Shown here one piece after another: positions 1-7,398 of a stretch of 64,000 bases of DNA. The stretch is from JASHPR01 sp963749145 (GTDB taxonomy: Bacteria > Actinomycetota > Actinomycetes > Streptosporangiales > Streptosporangiaceae): positions 1,302,001-1,366,000 of the forward strand of contig CAVVLN010000005.1 in the NCBI GenBank assembly GCA_963749145.1. Direction: 5' to 3'. The stretch's first letter is position 1. The number at the start of each line of letters is the position of its first letter. The notes under the pieces were generated by a model that saw only the letters and a program-made list of their open reading frames with translations, was not told the DNA's origin and made no database searches. Both the position numbers and the translations under genes were made by a program.

Positions 1-357
1 TGGGGGGCCGCGAACGTGTTCTTCTCGTGGGCCAACGCGATCACGATCGGCCTGGTGCTGATGTACATCCTGTGCAACATCGGCGTGGTGCGGTACTACC
101 TCACCGAGGGCCGGGCCCAGTTCAACCCGCTGCTGCACCTGGTGGTCCCGGTGGTCGCCTCGGCCGCCGGCATCGTGGTGGTCTGGAAGTCCTACTTCGC
201 ACCGTTCACCAGCACCGGCCCGGTGTTCTGGGGCCTGATGACGTTCATCGTCGTGCTGGCGATCACCATCATCGTGCTGATCTACCTGCGCGTCCGCGGC
301 CACGAGGACTGGATGCACCGCGCCCAGCTGGTGTTCGAGCAGTCCGGCGGGCACTAG
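1..357 (+). CDS. APC-family amino acid permease, C-terminal end (partial)
   Basis: The reading frame is open from base 1, so the gene begins upstream of the window. The visible 118 residues hold about three hydrophobic segments (starting at FFSWANAITIGLVLMY, VVPVVASAAGIVVVW and GLMTFIVVLAITIIVLIY) and a short polar tail. This arrangement fits the end of an amino acid/polyamine/organocation permease in the cytoplasmic membrane. The substrate cannot be told from this end. A complete APC permease at 44840-46435 is a separate gene. Confidence 0.6.
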   Translation, partial: WGAANVFFSWANAITIGLVLMYILCNIGVVRYYLTEGRAQFNPLLHLVVPVVASAAGIVVVWKSYFAPFTSTGPVFWGLMTFIVVLAITIIVLIYLRVRGHEDWMHRAQLVFEQSGGH

Positions 358-403
358 GCTGGCCGGCCGGGCCCACCCCCGGCCGTCGGCCCCCGGCCCC
401 CGC

Positions 404-560
404 ATCACGGCGGTCCGGCCTCCGACCGACTCCCGGCCCCCGTCCCCGTATCACGGCGGCCCGGCCTCCGACCGACTCCGACCCCCTGCCCTCGTATCAC
501 GGCGGCCCCTCTCCGACCGACTCCCACCCCTGCCCTCGTATCACGGCGGCCCCTCTCCGC
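404..560. repeat. Four imperfect ~46-bp tandem repeats
   Basis: The core atcacggcgg recurs at 404, 450, 497 and 540, each followed by a pyrimidine-rich ccgaccgactc-type stretch, giving spacings of 46, 47 and 43 bp. The array fills most of the gap between the permease stop and the repeat-protein gene at 613. No spacers or promoter are evident inside it. Confidence 0.75.
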
Positions 561-612
561 TCTGTGTCGTTAGCCGGTAACGGACCGGCACGAGACGACG
601 GGGAGAGCGGAA

Positions 613-1296
613 ATGGCCGACCAGACCTGGCAGTTCGCGGAGTTCGGGCCCCCGGACGGGGCCGCATCCGCGGTGACGTTCCTGAACGATCCGGCCCGGC
701 AGGGCCGGGGCGAGGCGAGCGCGACGCTGCGCAACGACGGCACCGCGGGACTGCTGTGGCTCGAGCCCGGCAGCCTGGGCGACGACACCGAGCCGACCTG
801 GCAGTTCACCGAGTTCGGGGCTCCGGACGGGGCCGCGTCCGCGGTGACGTTCCTGAACGATCCGGCCCGGCAGGGCCGGGGCGAGGCGAGCGCGACGCTG
901 CGCAACGACGGCACCGCGGGACTGCTGTGGCTCGAGCCCGGCAGCCTGGGCGACAGCACCACGCAGACCTGGCAGTTCACCGAGTTCGGGGCTCCGGACG
1001 GGGCCGCGTCCGCGGTGACGTTCCTGAACGATCCGGCCCGGCAGGGTGCCGGTGAGGCCAGCGTGACCCCGCGCAGCGACGGCTCGGCCGGGCTGCTGTG
1101 GCTGGAGCCGGGCAGCCTGGGCGACAGCACCGCGCAGACCTGGCAGTACAAGGATTTCCCGGGCCCCGGCGGCGAGCAGGCCGCGCTGGCGTTCCTGAAC
1201 GCGTCCCCGAAGCAGGCGGCCGGCGAGGCCTGCGGGTTCGTGCGCAGCGACGGTTCCGTCGTGATCTTCTACCTCGAGCCCGGCTCGGGCGGCTGA
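613..1296 (+). CDS. Protein of four tandem 57-residue repeats, function unknown
   Basis: ATG at 613 is preceded by a GGGAGAG ribosome site. The 227 residues are almost entirely four repeats, each running TWQF-EFG-PDG, AVTFLNDPARQ, GEAS, R-DG, LLWLEPGSLGD. Repeat starts in DNA are 625, 796, 967 and 1138, exactly 171 bp apart. The first and second copies are nearly identical in DNA, the third diverges in its second half, and the fourth is the most divergent. There is no signal peptide or membrane segment, so the protein is probably cytosolic. The modules have a Trp/Phe start, conserved DG and a WLEPG end, which suggests a small beta-rich module, but I do not recognise the family. Confidence 0.7.
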   Translation: MADQTWQFAEFGPPDGAASAVTFLNDPARQGRGEASATLRNDGTAGLLWLEPGSLGDDTEPTWQFTEFGAPDGAASAVTFLNDPARQGRGEASATLRNDGTAGLLWLEPGSLGDSTTQTWQFTEFGAPDGAASAVTFLNDPARQGAGEASVTPRSDGSAGLLWLEPGSLGDSTAQTWQYKDFPGPGGEQAALAFLNASPKQAAGEACGFVRSDGSVVIFYLEPGSGG

Positions 1297-1624
1297 TCCC
1301 GGCCCGGGGGTGACTCCGGGCCAGGCTGGTCCGGCCCGGGCCCCGCGCACGCTGGTCCGGGCCGGGCCCCACGCAGGTCCGGCCCGGGGCCCGCGCAGGT
1401 CCGGCCCGGGGCCCGCGCAGGTCCGGCCCGGGGCGCCGGCTGGTCCGGCCCGCGCCGGCTGGTCCGGCCCGCGCCGGCTGGTCCGGCCCGCGCTCGCGCA
1501 CACTGGGCCGGGCCCGCACGGACTGGCACCCCGGCCTCCGGCGTAGCATGGCCGTGCGTGATCGCTGACGGAGCGTGCTCAGTCGGATGCGGTCCGCGTC
1601 CGCCAGCAGATAGCGGGGGCCGGC
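1297..1624. repeat. Low-complexity tandem repeats, no gene
   Basis: From about 1330 to 1500 the sequence is a run of degenerate units built on ggtccggcccg. One block carries gcaggtccggcccggggcc units and the next gccggctggtccggcccgc units. The last 120 bp before the lipoprotein gene are unique, but I see no convincing promoter or RNA gene. Confidence 0.6.
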
Positions 1625-3708
1625 GTGGGGAACCTGACCAGACCGCGAGCCGCGGTCGCGGTATCCGCGGTCGTGGCCGCGGTGTCGGGGCTCGTCGCGG
1701 CCTGCGATCAGGCCCCGGCCCGGTCCGCTGCCGCCACCCGCCCGGTCACCCCGCCGGCCGCGGCGACGCCCGCCGCGCCGCCGGTCGGCCCGCACGGGGG
1801 CGTGGACCTCACCGTGCTGGTGCTGACCGACGGCACGCCTGCGGTGGAGGCCATCCGCCAGCAACTGGCCGCCGAGGGCGTCCCCGCCAGGGTGGTCAAC
1901 CTCCGGGCGCACACCGGGCCGGCCATCACCCGGGCGTTCCTGGCCCGGAGACTGCCCGGTGGCAGCCGGGCCGGCAACTTCGACGGCGTGGTGCTGCCCG
2001 GTGCGACCGCGCCGGGCCTGTCCGGGGCCGACCAGTCGGCGCTGGCCTGGTATGAACGCGCATTCGGGGTCCGCCAGGTGGACGCCTACTCGCCGCCGGG
2101 GCCCGGGCTCGGGATGAGCGCGCCGCCGGCGTACGGCGGGCTGCTGTCCGGCCCGGTGTACGTGACCGGGGCGGGCGCCGGCGCCGGGTTCGGCTACCTG
2201 CGCCGGCCGTTCCCGTTCGCCGGGGGCGCCGGCCCGGCGCCGTTCGGGTACCTCGCCGACCCAATGCCGGGCAGCGGCGCGACGCCGCTGCTGACCGCCG
2301 CGATCCCGCACTCATCCGGCCGAGCCACCCTGGTGTGGCAGTACACCGGCCAGGGCCGTCAGCAGCTCGGGATCGGCTTCGGCAGCAGCTATTTCCTGGC
2401 TCAGTTCCGGTACCTGGCGCCCGGCATCGTGGACTGGCTGACCCGCGGCGTGCATCTCGGCGACTGGCGCAGCTACCTCACCGTCGACTACGACGACGTG
2501 CTCAACGCGGACGCGCAGTGGAGCCCGGCCGGCCACTGCACGCCGGGGGGCGGGGCCTGCCCGCACGGCACGCCCAGGACGACCCCGATCCGGATGACGC
2601 CGGCCGACGTGACCTACGCCGTGCAGTGGCAGCGCCAGCGTCACTTCCGGATGGAGTTCCTGTTCAACGGCGGTGACTCGGCCCAGTTCCGGGTGCGCGG
2701 CCGCGACCCGCTGCTGGAGGCGTTGCGGCCGGTGGCCGGCGATTTCTACTGGGTCAACCACACCTTCACGCACGCCTATCTGGGATGCGTGCCGGACGTG
2801 CGGGTGAGGCCATCGCGCTGCCTGACCTCGGGCGGGCACATCGTCTGGGCCGCGGGCCCCGCCACGGTCAACTACCAGATCCTCGCCAACCTGGCCTGGG
2901 CCCGGCAGAACGGGATCCCGGCCGAGCCCGGGGTGCTGGCCACCGGCGAGTACTCGGGACTGAAGCTGCTGCCGCAGCAGCCGGCCGACAATCCCAGCCT
3001 GCTCCGCGCGACCGGGTCTGACCACATCCGGTGGGTGGCCCTGGATGCCTCGCGCGAGCCGGACATGCGGCCGGTCGGTGCCGCCCTCGGCGTGCCCAGG
3101 CACCCGATCGACGTAGGGTACGACGTCGACACCGTGGCCGGCGAGGTCAGCGAGTACAACTGGTACGACACCGCCCGCAAGGACGGCGGCAGCGGCCTGT
3201 GCCAGGGCAGCAAGGTGACCGCCTGCATCAGGCCGCTGAACCCGAGGACCGGGTGGGCCTCGTACATCTTGCCGGGGCAGGTCCAGGTGATCTTCGACAC
3301 CGTTCTGGCCAATGACCCGCGGCCGTTCTTCATGCACCAGTCCAACCTGACCGGCGACCGGCTCGCCTACCCGGTGATGGACGGCGTCCTGTCCGCCTAC
3401 CGCGCCGTGTACGCGGCGAGCGCCCCGGTCCTGAACCTGCCGCTGTCCGGGGACGGGGCGGCCCTGCGCGACCAGCAGCTATGGGGGCAGGCCCTGCGCG
3501 CGGGCACGGTCACCGCCTGGGCCGACGGCCGGACGGTGACCGTGACCGGCCCGCCGGGCACCCCGGTGCCGGTCACGGTGCCGGCCGGGAGCACGGCCGG
3601 GCCGCGGCCGGCCCGGCCTTCGGCAGCGCCTACGCGGGCCAGCGGTCCGGGTACGTCACGCTGGGCTCGCGGCCGCTCACGATCACGCTCGGCTCGGCCC
3701 CCTACTGA
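1625..3708 (+). CDS. Lipoprotein resembling Agd3/CE18 polysaccharide deacetylases (frameshifted near its 3' end)
   Basis: A GTG start opens a signal peptide ending in a lipobox (VAAC, Cys27), followed by a Pro/Ala-rich linker, so the protein should be a surface lipoprotein. Residues about 60-270 form an N-terminal domain. A deacetylase core follows with a DYDDV motif near residue 290 and N-HTFTH near 378, which is the H-x3-H metal site of NodB-fold deacetylases. This order resembles the fungal Agd3/CE18 family, which acts on aminosugar polymers; the assignment is by motif and recall. The open frame runs to 3850 and would overlap the opposite gene. A frame change near 3590-3615 instead gives a sensible tail (GPAFGSAYAGQRSGYVTL) ending at 3708. 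One lost base in the GC-rich tract would explain it. Confidence 0.7.
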
Positions 3709-3789
3709 CCCACCGGCCCATATCCGTCTGTCTGGGGTCGTGGTTGTTACCGCCGCACGTGCCATGGGCCCGGCCGCCGGCGCGCGAGA

Positions 3790-4506
3790 TCAGGCCAGTT
3801 CCAGCAGCAGGCGGACCAGGTCATCCGGCCGGTTGCTGGGGATCATGTGATTGGTCTCGATCTCCCGGTAGCGCCAGTCGGGCGAGTTCCTGACCCGGTC
3901 CGCCGCGGTCCAGAACGGGTGGGCCGGCTCGGGCCTCGGCTCGCCGGTCGCCTTGATGTAGGTGCGGGTGAACGGGTAGTCCTCCAGGGGCCGGACCAGC
4001 CGCACCGGCTCGGTGAAACAGCCGACCGGGTGCGGCGTGCGGCGTGCGTCGGCCCACGCCTTCTCGGCCGGGTCGTCGAGTTCGCGCGGGATCGGCGGAA
4101 CCAGCCATTCGGCACCTGGCCCGATCACCGTACGGCCCCGGCCGCCCGGGCCGGCCTGGCCCGTCAGGGCGTAGAGGCTGTCCCCGTCACCGGGCAGGAA
4201 AGCGTCGAGATAGACGAGGTGCCGGACCCGGCCGCCGACATGCTCCAGCGCCCCGGTGACCACGAACCCCCCGTACGAGAACCCGAGCAGGACGATGTCG
4301 CGCAGGTCCTCGTACCAGATGGCGTTGACGACGTCGGTGACGTGAGTGGTCAGGCAGACCTGAGGGCTGGTCAGGTGGGCGCGCTCACCGATACCGGTCA
4401 GGCTCGGCGTGAACACCTCGTGCCCGGCCGCCCGGAGCGGGCCGCGCACCTTGCGGAAGCCGTACGCTCCGCCCCACGCCCCGTGCACCAGAACAAAGGT
4501 CGCCAT
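3790..4506 (-). CDS. Alpha/beta hydrolase (esterase-like)
   Basis: The 238-residue protein has the oxyanion motif HGAWGG at residues 8-13 and the nucleophile elbow GFSYGG with Ser77. A His near residue 220 (ETNHM) is the likely catalytic base. There is no signal peptide, so it is a cytosolic hydrolase of the EstC/HNL-like alpha/beta family. Substrate is unknown. It is divergent from the SRPBCC gene across a 158-bp gap, which may hold shared promoters. Confidence 0.8.
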   Translation of the reverse strand: MATFVLVHGAWGGAYGFRKVRGPLRAAGHEVFTPSLTGIGERAHLTSPQVCLTTHVTDVVNAIWYEDLRDIVLLGFSYGGFVVTGALEHVGGRVRHLVYLDAFLPGDGDSLYALTGQAGPGGRGRTVIGPGAEWLVPPIPRELDDPAEKAWADARRTPHPVGCFTEPVRLVRPLEDYPFTRTYIKATGEPRPEPAHPFWTAADRVRNSPDWRYREIETNHMIPSNRPDDLVRLLLELA

Positions 4507-4664
4507 CTTCGGTGTCCCATCCCCGACGAGTGAAGCCGCGCCGGCCGCGCTCGCGACGTTACCGCTTCGCGGCGCACCACCCCGCCGTCCGCGCGAACAT
4601 CAGTTTTCGCCGCCTCGGGCCGGCTAGCGTTTCATATAGGCCAAACCTTGCTAAAGGGCTGGAC

Positions 4665-5078
4665 ATGTACTTGTTCGAGTGCGCGGCTACCTTCGACGCC
4701 GACCCGGCTGAGACCTGGAAGGTGTGGACCGACGTGGCCCGCTGGCCCGAGTGGGATGTCAGCAAGGAGATCGCCCGGCTGGACGGCCCGTTCGAGCCGG
4801 GCGTGTCCGGCTGGGCGAAGCAGCGCGGCAACCTCGGCGGCTCCTTCACCATCACCGCGGTGGACGACGGGCGCCGCTGGGTCACCGAGTGCCCGATGCC
4901 GATGGGCAAGGTCATCTTCGAGCACCTGCTCGAGCGGGCCGCCGAGGGCCGGGTCCAGGTAGTCAAGCGGGTTGAGGTGCAGGGCGCCCTCGGGTCGTTG
5001 CTGCTGCTGGTCGTCCCGCGGCTGCGCCGGGAGATCACCCAGTCCCTGGCCAATCTGGGCCGCGTGCTCGCCGCCTAG
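4665..5078 (+). CDS. SRPBCC (START-like) family protein
   Basis: The in-frame ATG at 4665 follows an aaaggg ribosome site and begins the typical SRPBCC pattern: a first beta strand, then DADPAETWKVWTDVARWPEWD. The upstream extension of the open frame to 4512 is atypical and was rejected. The 137-residue length is normal for polyketide-cyclase/dehydrase-type START domains, which bind a hydrophobic ligand in a deep pocket. Ligand and pathway are unknown. It is a lone cytosolic domain. Confidence 0.75.
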   Translation: MYLFECAATFDADPAETWKVWTDVARWPEWDVSKEIARLDGPFEPGVSGWAKQRGNLGGSFTITAVDDGRRWVTECPMPMGKVIFEHLLERAAEGRVQVVKRVEVQGALGSLLLLVVPRLRREITQSLANLGRVLAA

Positions 5079-5109
5079 CATCACCCGCCTGGCCTGACCC
5101 GGCGGGCGG

Positions 5110-5926
5110 TCAGGCGGCGACGGAGGCGGCGGGCTGGTGCCGGCGCGTCAGCCAGTGCCGCACCATCACGGCGAACGCGAACACCGCGACGACCGCCACC
5201 GTGTCGAACAGCAAGCCCACGATGATCGAGACGACGGCGTTCTCGTCGTTACCGACCAGCTGGACCGAGCCCCAGCCGTTTCCAGGCCGGCGTGCGGACC
5301 GTGAACGGCAGGTCGAGCGGGGCCTGGCCCGGCCAGGTGGCGCTGGCCGTGGTGGCCCCGGTGACCAGGTTGCCGTTGGTCACCGTGGTGCAGCCGCCGC
5401 GGCCGCATTCCTGGGCGTAGGACACCGGGAAGAACGTGCCGGTGCCGCCCGCGCCGGCCAGGAAGGCCACCGCGTTGACCTGGCTGGGCAGGAAGCTGAT
5501 CGTCAGCACGATCCAGCCGGCCAGCAGCAGCTTGCCGAACAGCGCGCTGATCCGGTGCTTGGGCGGGTAGCGGTAGGCGTGCGCGACGACGGGATAGTGC
5601 GACACGCGCCCGCGCGCGACCGCGCGCATCGTGGCGTCGAGGCGGTGCAGCCGCACCGTGTCCACCAGCACGACCACGAGCCCGGCCGCGGCCAGGGCCA
5701 GCAACCCGGCCACGATCGCGGCGCTGACGTCGGCCAGGGCCCCGGTGGCGCCGGGGAAGAAGTGCGCGCCGATGACCGCGTACCCGACCAGGCCGATCAG
5801 GCTGAGGACCGTGGTCCAGGCCCAGCCGTGGCGGCGGTGCAGCAGCCGTTCGGTCTCGGCGGTCCCGGGAGCGGAGGCGAGGGCGGCGCGGTGATGGTCG
5901 CCGGTTCCGGCGGCGGTCGCGGGCAC
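5110..5926 (-). pseudogene. Four-segment membrane protein with a single-base frameshift
   Basis: From the ATG at 5926 a 225-residue frame runs to 5249. It has hydrophobic segments around VLSLIGLVGYAVIGA, AAIVAGLLALAAAGLVVVLV and LFGKLLLAGWIVLTISFL, then a Cys pair (QECGRGGC) in an outside loop. In another frame, bases 5110-5280 encode a clear fourth segment (SIIVGLLFDTVAVVAVFAF) and a basic tail ending VAA. Removing one A from the AAA at 5279-5281 (+ strand ttt) joins them through TPAW-NGWGSVQLVG. This is either a real one-base insertion or a sequence error. The family is unrecognised. Confidence 0.65.
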
Positions 5927-5962
5927 GCGGCCATTGTAGGAGCTTGCGATGCTTTGCGCGGT

Positions 5963-7333
5963 TTATCGCGGGCCGGCGGCCAGCATCGCGCCGAAAAGCT
6001 CGTTGGTCTGGATCAGCTGCCGATCGTCGAGGAAGTGCTCGCGCACCCGGCGCCGGGCGGCGTGGCCGAGCCGGTGGGCGAGATGCTGGTCACCGAGCAT
6101 GCGCTCCAGGTCCCGGGCGAAGCCGTCCAGATCATAGGGATCGACCAGGAGGCCCTGCTGCCGGTCGGTGATCTGGTCCTGGATGCCGCCGACCGCGCTG
6201 GCGAGCAGGGGCCGGCTCTTCCACATCGCCTCCGACACGGTCAGCCCGAAGCCCTCGGCGAGGCTTTTCTGCACGACCACCGCCGCATGCCGCTGGATCG
6301 CGTTGATAATCGTGGCGTTCAGCTTCAGGTCGTCCATGGGCACGCTGACCAGCGAGACCCGGCGCCGGACGGGCTCCGGCAGCGCCTGCCAGGCCGTCAC
6401 GCACTCGCCCAGGACTTCCCCGCCCTCCGGGTCGTCGGTGACGCCCGCCACCGAGGGCCCGATCAGCAGCAGGTGCACGTCGTCGGGCAGTCGCGCGCGG
6501 GCGAACCCGGCCATCACGCCGGGCATGTCCTTCAGCCGGTCCCAGCGGCTGACCTGGATCACCACGGGCTGGTCCGGGGCCGGGGCGGGTGCCCCCTGTA
6601 CCGCGGGCGACCGGCCGGCCCCGGGCGGCGACAGCAGACCGTTGGCCGCGAGGATGCGCGTGGCCGCGCCCGGCGCGATGTACCGGTTCTTGGGCGCCAG
6701 CGGGTCGATCGACGGCGGGATGATCCACAGCCGGCTGGCTGGGACCCACGACGGCGCGTACTGCCGCCGCGAGAAGACGAAGAAGTCCGCGGACTCGATG
6801 TAGGGCCGCAGGAACCCCATGGCCGCGATCGTCGCCAGGTTGGGCACGTCCCGGCCCACGTGCGATCGCCAGGCGACCCGCACCCCGGCGCGCTGCAGCG
6901 GCGCGATCAGCCCGGCCGTCTGCGGATCGTGCAGCATCACCAGGTCGGGCGGGCTGGTCAGCCGGACCATGTCGTCCGCGTTCCGGTCGAGCACCTGCCG
7001 GTAGGCGCGGTGGTCGGCCGGGCCGAAGCCGTGCGGGTCGCCAGCGCCGTGGATGGCGTTGTGCAGCCGCTTGGTGATGGCGAAGAACTCGGCATTGCCG
7101 TCCAGGACCAGCCACCGGGCCCTGATGCCCGCGTCCAGGGCGTAGCCGAGCAGCGTGGTGAGCATCTCGGACACGCCGCCCCCGGTGGCGGTGGCGTTGA
7201 CGTGCCAGGTGGTCCGGCCCGCCAGCGTCTGCGCGGCCGAGCCGGCCGAGGCCCGGAGCCGGGCGGCCTGGACCGCGGGCAGCACGGCGGCGAGAGCGGC
7301 GAGCGGACGGGGCACCAGATGCACTTCATGCAC
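5963..7333 (-). CDS. GT4-family glycosyltransferase, trehalose synthase (TreT)-like
   Basis: The 456-residue protein has the GT-B layout of retaining GT4 enzymes. The N-terminal domain carries HVNATATGGGVSEML, as in TreT-type trehalose synthases, which join a nucleotide-sugar glucose to glucose. The C-terminal domain has VIQVSRWDRLKD (nucleotide-sugar binding) and QKSLAEGFGLTVSEAMW, which holds the E-x7-E motif. The start is GTG at 7333. A CTTAA-N5-TTAAG palindrome lies 17 bp upstream. The enzyme should be cytosolic. Whether it makes trehalose or another glucoside is not settled by sequence. Confidence 0.75.
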   Translation of the reverse strand: MHEVHLVPRPLAALAAVLPAVQAARLRASAGSAAQTLAGRTTWHVNATATGGGVSEMLTTLLGYALDAGIRARWLVLDGNAEFFAITKRLHNAIHGAGDPHGFGPADHRAYRQVLDRNADDMVRLTSPPDLVMLHDPQTAGLIAPLQRAGVRVAWRSHVGRDVPNLATIAAMGFLRPYIESADFFVFSRRQYAPSWVPASRLWIIPPSIDPLAPKNRYIAPGAATRILAANGLLSPPGAGRSPAVQGAPAPAPDQPVVIQVSRWDRLKDMPGVMAGFARARLPDDVHLLLIGPSVAGVTDDPEGGEVLGECVTAWQALPEPVRRRVSLVSVPMDDLKLNATIINAIQRHAAVVVQKSLAEGFGLTVSEAMWKSRPLLASAVGGIQDQITDRQQGLLVDPYDLDGFARDLERMLGDQHLAHRLGHAARRRVREHFLDDRQLIQTNELFGAMLAAGPR

Positions 7334-7350
7334 TCTTGCATCATGCCCGT

Positions 7351-7365
7351 CTTAACAGGTTTAAG
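7351..7365. promoter_or_regulatory. CTTAA-N5-TTAAG inverted repeat before the GT4 gene
   Basis: The 15-bp sequence cttaacaggtttaag has perfect 5-bp arms and lies just upstream of the GTG start at 7333. Its AT-rich arms stand out from the surroundings. Either an operator or part of the promoter is possible; there is no adjacent regulator. Confidence 0.35.
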
Positions 7366-7398
7366 TAAGTGATCAGGGATAACGCCGTCCGTGGCCGG

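Noticed and set aside
5201..7372. 723-residue plus-strand open frame
   Set aside because: Antisense shadow of the glycosyltransferase and membrane-protein genes.
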